Shown: positions 1-8,516, counted from the stretch's first letter. The stretch: DNA of 64,000 nucleotides from Allobosea sp. UNC402CLCol (GCF_000745475.1 NZ_KN050692.1:248001-312000); one strand, 5' to 3'. Numbers and translations are program-made. The notes: a model not told the origin generated them from the letters alone.

Positions 1-1585
1 GCTCGTCGAAGGAGGTGATGAAGGCGAAGAGAAAGGCTGCGACGAGGCCGCCCTTGACCAGCGGAATGGTGACGCCGGTCAGCGTCCGCACCCGGTTGGC
101 GCCGAGGGTCGCCGCCGCCTGGTCGAGCCGCTGGTCATAGGTCTTCAGCACGGCGGCGATGGTGACCAGCGTGAAGGGGATCGCCAGCACGGTATGGCCG
201 ATGACGAGGCCGAGATCGGTCGCGATCAGGCCGAGCCGGGCGAAGAGATAGAACAGCCCGACCGCAATGACGATGCGCGGTACGATCATCGGCGCGAGGA
301 AGAAGGCGAAGATCAGCCCGGCCCAGCGGGTGCGGCTGTTTGCCAGCGCCAGCGCCGCGAAGCCGCCGATCGCCGTCGCCGCAAAGGCCGTGACGAAGGC
401 GACCGCGAAGGAGCGGATCGTCGCCTGGATCCAGAGCGGCGATTCGAAATAGGTGCGGAACCAGTTCAGCCCGTAGCCCGGCGGCGGGAATTCCAGGAAT
501 TGCGAGGAGGTGAAGGCGAGCGGAATGACGAGTAGCGTCGGCAGCACCAGAAAGGCGATGACGAGCCAGCAGAAGCCGGGCAGCAGCATCGCGCAGACGC
601 GCTTGCCGAGCAGGGATCGCGTGACCGCCCCGAGACGCGCGGCGGCCGCCGCGATGAGGGAGAGGATCGCCAGGCCGAGATCGCGGATACGGCCGGTGCC
701 GACCTGCCCGGAGCCGCCGGCGATGGTCGAGAGCCCGAAGATCCGGTCGTAGACGACGCATGAAACCAGCGCGGCCAACAGCATCATCGCCGACAGGGCT
801 CCCGCGAAGGACCAGTTCAGCAGCTCCTGGACCTGGGTGATGATGAGCTGCGCCAGCATCGTCTCCTGCCGTCCGCCGAGGAAGGCCGGCACGATGAAGA
901 AGCCGAGCGAGGAGATGAAGACGAGCAGCCCCGCCGCCGCGACGCCGGGCAGCGAGAGCTTGAAATAGACCAGCCAGAAGGCGCGGGCGGGCGCTGCGCC
1001 CAGCGTCTGCGCCGCCTGGACGAGGCGCCGGTCGATGCCGGCCATCACCGGCAGCATCGTCATCACCGCCAGCGGCACCATGGCATGGACCATGCCGACC
1101 ATGACGCCGAACTGGTTGTTGATCAGCGAGAGCGGCTGGTCGACCGCATGCGTGCCGGTCAGCAGGGAGTTGATCACGCCGCTGCGTCCGAGGATCAGCA
1201 TCCAGGCGAAGGTCTTGACGAGATAGCTCGTCCAGAACGGCACCATGACGAAGAGCAGCATGCGCCCGCGGAACATGTCGGGCAGGCGCGCCAGCCAGTA
1301 GGCGAGCGGATAGCCGATCAGCAGCGACCACAGCGCCGTCCAGCCGGCGATGCGGAAGGTGATGCCGAGGACGCGCAGATAGACGTCGGTCGCGGCAATC
1401 CGCTGATAGGAACTTGCCGAGAAGGCTCCATTGTCCGGATCGACGACGCTCAAGCCCAGCAGCTGCGCGACCGGCCAGACGAAGAAGACCGCGAGGAACA
1501 GGACGCCGGGCACCGCCAGCCAGAGCGCGTTGAGGCGCAGCCTGCCCGCACGCGCCGGCGCGCTCGTGACGCTTACGGCGCTCAT
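1..1585 (-). CDS. ABC transporter permease, both permease halves fused in one chain (C-terminus beyond window)
   Basis: Inner-membrane permease of a PotABCD/AfuABC-type importer. The minus-strand frame is open from ATG 1585 to the window edge, giving 528 visible residues. Two PotB/PotC-like modules lie head to tail: residues ~1-300 with an EAA loop (QTLGAAPARAFWLVYFK, ~205-221) and ~340-528 with a second EAA-like loop (ATLGANRVRTLTGVTIP). Most importers of this class use two separate permeases of ~280 aa, so this is a natural fusion, known in some Hyphomicrobiales. The start overlaps the ATPase stop (ATGA), showing translational coupling. Substrate is unknown; polyamine, opine or amino-acid derivatives fit the neighbours. 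The stop codon lies outside the window. Confidence 0.9.
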   Translation of the reverse strand, partial: MSAVSVTSAPARAGRLRLNALWLAVPGVLFLAVFFVWPVAQLLGLSVVDPDNGAFSASSYQRIAATDVYLRVLGITFRIAGWTALWSLLIGYPLAYWLARLPDMFRGRMLLFVMVPFWTSYLVKTFAWMLILGRSGVINSLLTGTHAVDQPLSLINNQFGVMVGMVHAMVPLAVMTMLPVMAGIDRRLVQAAQTLGAAPARAFWLVYFKLSLPGVAAAGLLVFISSLGFFIVPAFLGGRQETMLAQLIITQVQELLNWSFAGALSAMMLLAALVSCVVYDRIFGLSTIAGGSGQVGTGRIRDLGLAILSLIAAAAARLGAVTRSLLGKRVCAMLLPGFCWLVIAFLVLPTLLVIPLAFTSSQFLEFPPPGYGLNWFRTYFESPLWIQATIRSFAVAFVTAFAATAIGGFAALALANSRTRWAGLIFAFFLAPMIVPRIVIAVGLFYLFARLGLIATDLGLVIGHTVLAIPFTLVTIAAVLKTYDQRLDQAAATLGANRVRTLTGVTIPLVKGGLVAAFLFAFITSFDE

Positions 1586-2664
1586 GCGACCAGCACCGCC
1601 TTGTCGCGCGGCCAGCCGGCGACGATGGCCTCGTCGATGGCCGGCACTGCATCGTCGGGGCCGAGGCGCAGCACGAGCTGGCTGCCATCCTCGAGCGCCG
1701 CGATGACGCGCGTCTCCGAGCCGGCATAGACGATCTCGCTGACGCGCCCGTTCACGGCGTTGCCGTCCTGCGCGCCGAGGCGCAGGTTTTCGGGCCGGAT
1801 CACCAGCGCCGCATCCCGGCTCTCGCAATGCGCGCCGTGCGGCAGGGCGAAGCGGCCATGCGCGGTTTCGAGCGAGCCGTTGCCGTCCCAGCGGCCGCGG
1901 AAGATGTTGGAGATTCCGATGAAATCGGCGGCGAAGGCGGTGCGCGGGCGCTCATAGATCTCGCGCGGCGTGCCAAGCTGCTCGATCTTCGCGTGATTCA
2001 TCAGGCAGATGCGGTCGGACATGGCGAGCGCCTCCTCCTGGTCATGCGTGACATAGACGATGGTCGAGCCGCTCTCGCGGTGCAGCCGCTTGATCTCGAT
2101 CTGCATGTGCTCGCGCAGCTTCTTGTCGAGGGCGCCGAGCGGCTCATCCATCAGGATGATCGAGGGCTGGTAGACGAAGCAGCGCGCCAGCGCGACACGC
2201 TGCTGCTGGCCGCCGGAGAGTTCGCGCGGGAAACGCCCGGCGAGATGGCCGAGATGCACCATCGCCAGCGCATCGGAGACGCGCTTGGCGACCTCCGCGC
2301 CCGGACGACCGCGCATCTTGAGCGGAAAGGCGATGTTCTCCGCCACGGTGAGGTGCGGGAACAGCGCGTAATGCTGGAAGACCAGGCCGATATCGCGCTG
2401 GTGAACGGGCGTTGCCGACTGGTCGCGGCCGTCGATGACCACCCTGCCCTCGCTCACCTCGACCAGCCCGCAGATGAGCTGCAGCAAGGTGGTCTTGCCG
2501 GAGCCCGAGGGCCCCAGCAAGGTCAGGAACTCGCCTTCGGCGACGCTGAGCGAGCTTGGCTCGAGGGCCGTGGTTGCACCGTAGCGCTTGCACAGCCCTT
2601 CGACCACGAGCTTCGCCGGTTTTGCTTCGGTCACGGTCATCCCGGCGCTCGTCGCCATCGCCAT
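1582..2664 (-). CDS. ABC transporter ATP-binding protein (PotA/FbpC-like)
   Basis: Nucleotide-binding subunit driving the importer. Visible are Walker A GPSGSGKTT, Q-loop in VFQHYALFPH, signature LSGGQQQR, Walker B ILMDEPL, D-loop GALD, switch His in VTHDQEE and a C-terminal TOBE-like region. The product is 360 aa from ATG 2664, the usual length for this class. I chose this start over an upstream ATG at 2721 because it forms a TGATG overlap with the stop of the binding-protein gene, and the extra 19 residues are not family-like. The stop overlaps the permease ATG. Confidence 0.93.
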   Translation of the reverse strand: MAMATSAGMTVTEAKPAKLVVEGLCKRYGATTALEPSSLSVAEGEFLTLLGPSGSGKTTLLQLICGLVEVSEGRVVIDGRDQSATPVHQRDIGLVFQHYALFPHLTVAENIAFPLKMRGRPGAEVAKRVSDALAMVHLGHLAGRFPRELSGGQQQRVALARCFVYQPSIILMDEPLGALDKKLREHMQIEIKRLHRESGSTIVYVTHDQEEALAMSDRICLMNHAKIEQLGTPREIYERPRTAFAADFIGISNIFRGRWDGNGSLETAHGRFALPHGAHCESRDAALVIRPENLRLGAQDGNAVNGRVSEIVYAGSETRVIAALEDGSQLVLRLGPDDAVPAIDEAIVAGWPRDKAVLVA

Positions 2665-3734
2665 CAGGTCAGGAGCCAGGAATTGAAGCGCTCGGTGACC
2701 TTGGCGCGATTCTCGCTCCACCAGCTCTCATTGGCGATCGCCATCTGCTTCAGGTTTTCCGGCGAGGTCGGCAGCAGCTTGGCGCGCTCGGGCGAGATCG
2801 TCTGGTAGGCGTCCAGATTGGTCGGGCCATAGGCCAGCGCCTCGGTATAGACCGCCTGCTGCTTCGGGTCGGAGCAGAAGCGGATGAACTGGCGCGCCAC
2901 CTCGGCCTTCGGGCCGCCCTTGGGCAAACCCCAGCCCTCGATCGAGTAGAGCCCCTGGTTCCAGATGATCTTGGCCGGCGCACCGCCATCGATCGCGGCC
3001 TGAAGGCGGGCGTTCCAACCCGTGGTCATGTCGACCTCGCCGCTTTGCAGGAGCTGCGTCGACTGGGCGCCGCCCGTCCACCACACCGAGATATGCGGCT
3101 TGATCTTGTCGAGCACCTTGAAGGCGCGCTCGACATCGAGCGGATAAAGCTTGTCGAGCGGCACGCCATCGGCAAGCAGCGCCTGCTCGATGCTGTCGAT
3201 CGGGTTCTTGCGCATCGAGCGGCGACCCGGGAACTTCTCGACGTTGAAGAAGTCGGTCCAGCTCGCAGGCGCGTTCTTCACCTTGTCGGTCCGGTAGGCG
3301 AAGATCGTCGAATAGACGTCCGTGCCCATGAATTCGGGCGAGATCGCCTCCGGCATCAGCTTCGGCACATCGGCATGCGAAAAGCCGATCGGGTCGAGCA
3401 GGCCTTGCGCCTTCAGGATGTCGCGCGCCGACAAGGTCAGCGTGCACACGTCCCAGGTATAGGACTTGGTCTCGACCATCGCCTTGAACTGCGCGGTCGG
3501 CTCGGCCTCGCGGGCGACGTTGACGACCTTGTTGCCGGTCGCCTTCTCGAACGGATCGTAAAAGGCCTTGCGGAAGGCGGGACCGAACGGACCGCCGGGG
3601 TCGGCGACCGTGATCTGCGTCGCGGCGCGCGCCGTGCCGATGAGATAGGGCGCGGCGACCGCTCCGGCGGCAACGCCGCCGGCCAGTTGCAGCAGGGTAC
3701 GCCTCGTCGGATTCGTGGTTCTGCTCGTCATCAT
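2664..3734 (-). CDS. periplasmic substrate-binding protein of ABC importer (PotD-like, Tat-exported)
   Basis: Solute-binding subunit, 356 aa. The N-terminus has a Tat-type signal: TRRTLLQL, a hydrophobic stretch, then a TARAA cleavage region near residue 38. Tat export implies folding before secretion. The mature part matches the spermidine/putrescine/iron class (DPGGPFGPAFRKAFYDPFEK start; SGEVDMTTGWNARL mid-region; conserved Trp/Tyr positions typical of cation-amine pockets). It is the first of three coupled transport genes and lies 66 bp downstream of the crotonase gene, so the four probably form one operon. Confidence 0.9.
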   Translation of the reverse strand: MMTSRTTNPTRRTLLQLAGGVAAGAVAAPYLIGTARAATQITVADPGGPFGPAFRKAFYDPFEKATGNKVVNVAREAEPTAQFKAMVETKSYTWDVCTLTLSARDILKAQGLLDPIGFSHADVPKLMPEAISPEFMGTDVYSTIFAYRTDKVKNAPASWTDFFNVEKFPGRRSMRKNPIDSIEQALLADGVPLDKLYPLDVERAFKVLDKIKPHISVWWTGGAQSTQLLQSGEVDMTTGWNARLQAAIDGGAPAKIIWNQGLYSIEGWGLPKGGPKAEVARQFIRFCSDPKQQAVYTEALAYGPTNLDAYQTISPERAKLLPTSPENLKQMAIANESWWSENRAKVTERFNSWLLT

Positions 3735-3800
3735 CTTCTCCCCTTCAAGCGGTTTTCCGCATTTCCCCGTGGGTGATCAGATCGTCAGGCGCTCTGAGTT

Positions 3801-4574
3801 TCAGGCGCTTTTGCGTGCCGCTCGCTGGGCGAGAAACGCCTCCATCATCCGCGCCGGCTCGCCGGTGGCGTAGGCTTCGCGCTGGGTGCGGATGCCGGCG
3901 GCCAGGCACTCGCGGAAGCTCGCCTCGGTCACCTCGCGGAAGCGCGCCTTGTTGAGCCGCATGGCGACGGGCGCCTTGGCGGCGAGCTCTTCCGCCAGGG
4001 CGAGCGAGGCTTCCATGACCTTCTCCTTCGGCACGATCCGGTTGATCAGGCCGATGCGGAAGCTTTCCTCGGCATCCATCATCCGGCCCGTCAGGGTGAG
4101 GTCGATGGTGCGGGCGATGCCGATCATCTCCTTCATGATCCAGGGACCGGTCACCGAGGCGATGCCGGAATTGATCTCGGGCTGGCCCATGGTGACGCCG
4201 TCATGGCCGATGCGCAGGTCGCAGAGCAGCGCGACCTGGAAGGCCGAGCCCGCCGCGACCCCGTTCAGCGCCGCGATCAGCGGCTTCGAGAGCGAACGGA
4301 TGCGGTCATAGAGACGCTCCCATTCATGCATCCAGGCCTCGGCGCGGTCCGGATCGAAGGTCTTGGTCTCGTTGAGGTCCTGGCCGGCGCCGAAGGCGCG
4401 GTCGCCTGCCCCGGTGAGGATGATGGCGCGCACCGCCTCGTTCGCCTCCAGCTCGTCGAAGCATTCGACGAGCCGCGCGCGCATCGGCGCGTTCCAGGCA
4501 TTGAGAACCTGCGGGCGGTTGAGGGTCACGATGCCGACAGCACCGCGCACCTCGATCAGAACTGAATCCTTCAT
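3801..4574 (-). CDS. enoyl-CoA hydratase/isomerase (crotonase) family protein
   Basis: A 257-aa crotonase-fold enzyme, expected to act on a CoA thioester in the cytoplasm. The oxyanion-hole elements GAGQDL (~62-67) and GVAAGSAFQ (~105-113) and the second catalytic Glu in MGQPEINSG are visible. The position of the first hydratase Glu (GGGCE in rat mitochondrial ECH) is Gln here, so a simple hydratase reaction is doubtful; isomerase, hydrolase or another crotonase chemistry is possible. It heads the minus-strand operon, divergent from the IclR gene, with a palindrome in the 120-bp gap. Its role is probably a late step in degrading the imported compound (inference). Confidence 0.85.
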   Translation of the reverse strand: MKDSVLIEVRGAVGIVTLNRPQVLNAWNAPMRARLVECFDELEANEAVRAIILTGAGDRAFGAGQDLNETKTFDPDRAEAWMHEWERLYDRIRSLSKPLIAALNGVAAGSAFQVALLCDLRIGHDGVTMGQPEINSGIASVTGPWIMKEMIGIARTIDLTLTGRMMDAEESFRIGLINRIVPKEKVMEASLALAEELAAKAPVAMRLNKARFREVTEASFRECLAAGIRTQREAYATGEPARMMEAFLAQRAARKSA

Positions 4575-4592
4575 ACCGCCCTCCGATGGCTA

Positions 4593-4611
4593 TTTATCAC
4601 AATGCGATAAA
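4593..4611. promoter_or_regulatory. palindromic operator, probable IclR site 1
   Basis: TTTATCACAATGCGATAAA, a perfect 6-bp inverted repeat with 7-bp spacer, lies in the divergent gap between the crotonase start (4574) and the IclR start (4695). The same TTATC-N7-GATAA arrangement recurs at 5593-5609 before the oxidase operon. IclR-family proteins bind short palindromes at their own and target promoters, so this is the likely operator (inference). Confidence 0.55.
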
Positions 4612-4694
4612 TTCTATTGAACATTCTGCGCGAATGGCCCAGCTTGTCAAGGCAGCCGGCCACGGCCATTGATCGAGCGAGGAGAGCAGGTCCG

Positions 4695-5519
4695 ATGACG
4701 ATGCCCGAGACGCGACAAAACGGCCGCAAGAGCGCGGCACCGCCAGCCGACCGGCCGGGGCGCAAGGACGATGCGCTGATGGTCAATTCAGTCGAGAAGG
4801 CATTCCGGGTGCTGTCCGCCTTCGGCCGCCAGCACCAGACGCTCAACCTGTCGCAGGTGGCGTCCGAGACCGGCATGGATGTCAGCGCCGCGCAGCGCTT
4901 CACCCACACCCTCACCAGGCTCGGCTATCTCCACAAGGATGCGCAGACCAAGCGCTTCGAGCTGACCGCGAAGACGCTCGATCTCGGCTACCATTTCGTG
5001 CGCAGCAGCCGCCTGCTCGACCGGGCGATGCCCTATCTGATGCATCTGAGCAAGGAGACCGAGGAGACGGTCAACCTGACGGTGCGGGACGGCACGGAGA
5101 TCATCTTCGTCTCGCGCTTTCTCAGCCGGCATGTGCTGAACACCGACGTCATCATCGGCACGCGGATGCCCGCCTATTGCACGGCGCCGGGCATTGCGAT
5201 GCTGTCGCGCCTGCCGGAAGAAGAGGCGATGGCGATCATCGACGCTTCGGACCTCAAGGCGCACACCCCCGCGACGACATGGCAGAGCGACGCGCTGCGC
5301 GAGAAGCTGCGCCAGGCCGCGGCTCAGGGCTACGCCACGGCCTTCGAGGAGGTCTATATCGGCGACGCCTCGATCGCCGCGCCGATCGTCGACCATCACG
5401 GCCGGCCCGAGGCGGCCGTCAACATCGCCACGTCGACCTCGCGCTTCAGCCATGCCGAGGTGGTCCAGCGCTTTTCCTCGCTCGTCATCGCCACCGCGCA
5501 CGCCATTTCGCGGGTCTGA
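4695..5519 (+). CDS. IclR family transcriptional regulator
   Basis: Regulator of 274 aa. An N-terminal winged HTH (VEKAFRVLSAFGRQ; LNLSQVASETGMDVSAAQRF) is followed by a GAF-like effector domain ending in AAPIVDHHGRPEAAVNIA, typical of IclR. I chose ATG 4695 because GGAGAG lies 8-9 nt upstream; an earlier ATG at 4617 would run through the operator. It is divergent from the crotonase/ABC operon and upstream of the dehydrogenase genes, and probably controls both through the TTATC-N7-GATAA sites. Confidence 0.92.
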   Translation: MTMPETRQNGRKSAAPPADRPGRKDDALMVNSVEKAFRVLSAFGRQHQTLNLSQVASETGMDVSAAQRFTHTLTRLGYLHKDAQTKRFELTAKTLDLGYHFVRSSRLLDRAMPYLMHLSKETEETVNLTVRDGTEIIFVSRFLSRHVLNTDVIIGTRMPAYCTAPGIAMLSRLPEEEAMAIIDASDLKAHTPATTWQSDALREKLRQAAAQGYATAFEEVYIGDASIAAPIVDHHGRPEAAVNIATSTSRFSHAEVVQRFSSLVIATAHAISRV

Positions 5520-5592
5520 TCTGCGAGCGCGCTGCTCAAGCGTGCGGCTCGCTTGACAAGCCGCTTTGCGCTTTATCAAATTACACGAATAG

Positions 5593-5609
5593 TTATCGTA
5601 TAGAGATAA
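5593..5609. promoter_or_regulatory. palindromic operator, probable IclR site 2
   Basis: TTATC-GTATAGA-GATAA lies 17 bp upstream of the 2Fe-2S gene start at 5626. It has the same half-sites and the same 7-bp spacer as 4593-4611. A TTGACA at 5553-5558 is a candidate -35 element, so a bound regulator would sit over the start of transcription. Co-regulation of the two operons is inferred from this match. Confidence 0.5.
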
Positions 5610-5625
5610 AATCCAGAGAGTGCGC

Positions 5626-5958
5626 ATGGAGCCTCCGAAAGCCCAGTTCCGCCGCGTGGCTGTCCGTACCGGGCAACTGGCGACACTCAGCTTCGATGGC
5701 GCACCCATTCGCGCGACAGCGGGCGACAGCGTTCTCGCTGCGCTCCTGGAAAACGGCGCCCTGCTCCGCCGCCTCGAATTCGGCGGCGAGCCGCGCGCCG
5801 GCTTCTGCCTGATGGGTGCCTGCCAGGATTGCTGGGTCTGGAGTGCGGCAGGCGGCCGGATCAGGGCCTGCACCACGCCCGTCGCCGACGGGATGGCGCT
5901 GTTCACCGAGCCGCAGCCTCCGATCGACAGCCAGCCCATGGACCGCAATCATGGCTGA
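5626..5958 (+). CDS. (2Fe-2S)-binding subunit of a heterotrimeric dehydrogenase (HcnA-like)
   Basis: Small ferredoxin-like subunit, 110 aa. A beta-grasp start (SFDGAPIRATAGDSVLAALLENG) precedes the cluster ligands FCLMGACQDC (C-x4-C-x2-C) and a fourth Cys in IRACTTPV. This is the pattern of HcnA/OoxA-like small subunits, which pass electrons in heterotrimeric amine, opine or hydroxyproline dehydrogenases. ATG 5626 is used; a GTG two codons upstream (5620) is possible. The 3' end overlaps the next gene by 8 bp. Confidence 0.88.
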   Translation: MEPPKAQFRRVAVRTGQLATLSFDGAPIRATAGDSVLAALLENGALLRRLEFGGEPRAGFCLMGACQDCWVWSAAGGRIRACTTPVADGMALFTEPQPPIDSQPMDRNHG

Positions 5959-7312
5959 CATCGTCATCGTCGGCGCCGGCCCGGCCGGCATCGGCGCAGC
6001 CGAAGTGCTTTGCGCGGAGGGCCTGAAGCCCGTCCTCATCGACGAAGGCACTCGGGCCGGCGGCCAGGGCTATCGCCGGCCGGCGGAGAATCTCGCCCTC
6101 GACATGAACAGGTTGATGGGGTCGGAGGCGACGAAATACGCTTCGCTCCACCGGCGCTTCCAAGCCCTGCTGCCGCGCATCGACTATCGCCCCGGCACGT
6201 TGGTCTGGGCGATCGATGGCAACACGCTGCATCTGCTGCGCGACGGGCGGGCGGAGACGCTCGCCTTCGACAAGCTCCTGATCGCCACGGGGGCGATGGA
6301 CCGCATCGCACCGCTGCCCGGCTGGACCCTGCCCGGCGTGTTCACGCTCGGCGGCGCGCAGGCCGTTCTGAAGGATCAAGGCTGCCTGATCGGGAACCGC
6401 GTCGCGTTTCTCGGCTCCTCGCCGCTATTGGCGCTGGCCGCCAAGCAATATCGCGACATGGGCGCCGAGATCGCGGTGATCGCCGATACGACGCCGTTCG
6501 CCACCAAAGCGGCGGCAACGCCTGCGCTGCTGCGGGCGCCGCGCACGCTGTTCCGGGGGCTCTGGTATATGGGCGCCTCGCTGCGGGCTGGAACCGAGAT
6601 GCTGCACGGGGTGACGCCCGTCGCGGTCGAAGGGAGCACCCATGTCGAGGCGCTGGTCCTGCGCGACGCCCGGGGCCGCGAGCGCCGCTTCGCATGCGAC
6701 GCGGTGGCGCTCGGCTATGGGCTGAAGCCGGAGACGCAGCTTGCGGACCTCGCCGGGGCCGCCTTTGTCTATGACGCCGACTTCAGGCTGTTCCTGCCCA
6801 GGATCGACGGCATGGGCCGGGCGCGGCCGGGGCTCTATCTCGCCGGCGACGGTGTGCGGATCGGCGGCGCCGATGCCGCCGAGGCCAGCGGCGCGCTCGC
6901 TGCACATGCGATCCTCGCCGATCTCGGCCGACCCCAGGACATCGAGGCTACGAGAGCACTGGCCCGGCAGGTCCAGCGGCTGCGCGGCTTCCAGCGCGGG
7001 CTGGCGCGCGCCTTCGCCTGGCCGAAGGCGCAGATCGCCGCCTTGCCGGATGCGGTGACGCTCTGCCGCTGCGAAAACGTGACGGTCGGCGAAGTCCGCG
7101 CCGCGATGGCGAAGGAGCTCGGCCCGGTCGAGGTCAACCGGGTCAAGGCGATGACGCGCTGCGGGATGGGCCGTTGCCAGGGCCGCGTCTGCGGCCCCGC
7201 CTTGCAGGAGATCGTCGCGGCAAAGGCCGGGAGCGACGCCGCCGCCGGGCGGTTGCGCGGCCAGGCCCCGGTCAAGCCGATCGCACTCGCGGCAGCCGGG
7301 GACAGCGCATGA
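5951..7312 (+). CDS. FAD/NAD(P)-dependent oxidoreductase with C-terminal BFD-like 2Fe-2S domain (HcnB-like)
   Basis: Subunit of 453 aa. The N-terminal dinucleotide fold VIVGAGPAGIGAAE is followed by an AGGQGYRR segment, a central pyridine-nucleotide-disulfide-reductase domain, a FAD-closing motif LYLAGDGVRIGGADAA, and a C-terminal Cys cluster (LCRCENVT ... TRCGMGRCQGRVC) that would hold a BFD-type 2Fe-2S cluster. This order is that of HcnB, OoxA/NoxA and D-hydroxyproline dehydrogenase alpha subunits. ATG 5951 overlaps the previous gene by 8 bp. Electrons probably go from the HcnC-like subunit through this one to the respiratory chain (family knowledge). Confidence 0.9.
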   Translation: MADIVIVGAGPAGIGAAEVLCAEGLKPVLIDEGTRAGGQGYRRPAENLALDMNRLMGSEATKYASLHRRFQALLPRIDYRPGTLVWAIDGNTLHLLRDGRAETLAFDKLLIATGAMDRIAPLPGWTLPGVFTLGGAQAVLKDQGCLIGNRVAFLGSSPLLALAAKQYRDMGAEIAVIADTTPFATKAAATPALLRAPRTLFRGLWYMGASLRAGTEMLHGVTPVAVEGSTHVEALVLRDARGRERRFACDAVALGYGLKPETQLADLAGAAFVYDADFRLFLPRIDGMGRARPGLYLAGDGVRIGGADAAEASGALAAHAILADLGRPQDIEATRALARQVQRLRGFQRGLARAFAWPKAQIAALPDAVTLCRCENVTVGEVRAAMAKELGPVEVNRVKAMTRCGMGRCQGRVCGPALQEIVAAKAGSDAAAGRLRGQAPVKPIALAAAGDSA

Positions 7313-8463
7313 GCGGCCGCACCACGGATGTCGCCATCGTCGGCGGCGGGCTGATCGGCGCCTGGACCGCCTTCTTCCTCGCCCGGCGCGGCCAGCGCGT
7401 CACCCTGATCGAGAAAGGCGTCGTCGGCGCGCAGTCGAGCGGCGTCAATTTCGGCAATCTGCGCCTTCAGGGGCGCTTTCCCGGCCAGTATCCGCTGTCG
7501 CTGCGGTCGCAGGCACTCTGGGAGGATTTCGACGCGCTGATCGGCGAGGATTGCGAGTTCGAGCAGACCGGGCACCTCTATCTCGCCTATGACGAAGAGG
7601 AGCACGCTAGGCTCGAAGGCTACGCCAAGGTTTCCGAATCCTACGGCCTCGCCATCGAGCGCGTCGGCCCCGCCGATCTCAGGCGGCGCTGGCCCTGGCT
7701 CGGCGAGCGGGCCGTCGCCGCGACCTTCTCGGCCCGCGACGCCACCGCCAATCCGCGCCTCGTCACGCCCGCCGTGGCCCGCGCCGCCGCGCGGCTCGGC
7801 GTCGATATCCGCGAGAACACGCGCGTCGCCGCGGTCGATCGTTCGGGAGACGGCTTCACGCTGACCCTGGCGGATGGAGCCACACTGAGCTGCGGCACGC
7901 TCGTCAACAGCGCCGGCGCCTGGGCGCTGGAGATCGCCGAGCGCTTCGGCGAGACGGCTCCGGTCTTCCCCGCCGGCCCGCCGCAATTCGTGACTGAGCC
8001 GTTTCCCTACCTGATCGGCCCGTCCGTGCAGGCCATCGACGGCTCGGTGATCTTCCGCCAGATCCCGCGCGGCAACATCATCCTCGCCGGCTATCCGCGC
8101 ACGGCGGCCGATGCGCAGGCCAACCGAGCGCCGGTGCCCCCTCTGAAGACGCTGGCGGCGATGAAGGCGCTCGCGCGCGTCGCGCCGATACTGGCGCAGT
8201 GCCATGTCATCCGCGTCTGGTCCGGCATCGAGGCCTATCTGCCCGACATGATCCCGGTCATCGGTCCGAGCGAGACGACGCCCGGGCTCTTCCACGCCTT
8301 CGGCTTCTGCGGCCACGGCTTCCAGATCGGGCCCGGCGTGGGCCTATGCCTCAGCGAGATGATCCTCGACGGGGCGACGCCGACGCCGCTGGAGCCGTTC
8401 GCGATCGGGCGTTTCCGTTCGGCCACGACCGTGAGCGAGAAGTTCCGCAAGGAATTCGATTGA
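7309..8463 (+). CDS. FAD-dependent amino-acid/amine oxidoreductase, DAO family (HcnC-like)
   Basis: Catalytic subunit, 384 aa. The Rossmann motif AIVGGGLIGAWTAFFLARRG is at the N-terminus; the DAO-family signatures VNSAGAWA and the C-terminal GFCGHGFQIGPGVG follow. It resembles glycine oxidase/HcnC and opine or sarcosine dehydrogenase beta subunits, which oxidise secondary or D-amino acids. The ATGA overlap with the previous gene ties the three into one operon. True HCN synthesis is not implied; the nearby ABC importer favours uptake and oxidation of an amine compound. Confidence 0.9.
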   Translation: MSGRTTDVAIVGGGLIGAWTAFFLARRGQRVTLIEKGVVGAQSSGVNFGNLRLQGRFPGQYPLSLRSQALWEDFDALIGEDCEFEQTGHLYLAYDEEEHARLEGYAKVSESYGLAIERVGPADLRRRWPWLGERAVAATFSARDATANPRLVTPAVARAAARLGVDIRENTRVAAVDRSGDGFTLTLADGATLSCGTLVNSAGAWALEIAERFGETAPVFPAGPPQFVTEPFPYLIGPSVQAIDGSVIFRQIPRGNIILAGYPRTAADAQANRAPVPPLKTLAAMKALARVAPILAQCHVIRVWSGIEAYLPDMIPVIGPSETTPGLFHAFGFCGHGFQIGPGVGLCLSEMILDGATPTPLEPFAIGRFRSATTVSEKFRKEFD

Positions 8464-8467
8464 AAGC

Positions 8468-8500
8468 GTCCAGCGCCGGCCGATCCGGCCGGCGCTGGAC
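8468..8500. terminator. strong hairpin between convergent operons
   Basis: A perfect 15-bp stem with a 3-nt loop starts 5 bp after the oxidoreductase stop and ends 16 bp before the DctM stop. There is no good T tract on either side, so it may act as a bidirectional transcription barrier or mRNA 3' stabiliser more than as a classic intrinsic terminator. Confidence 0.6.
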
Positions 8501-8516
8501 GGGACAGGTCTTGCCC

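Noticed and set aside
135..1727. 530-codon open frame on the minus strand
   Set aside because: It is an Arg/Ala-rich antisense-like shadow of the real permease frame, which starts at 1585 and has proper membrane helices and EAA loops.
5626..8463. hydrogen cyanide synthase operon
   Set aside because: Subunit order matches HcnABC, but the same order is used by opine and hydroxyproline dehydrogenases, and the adjacent amine-type importer favours those.
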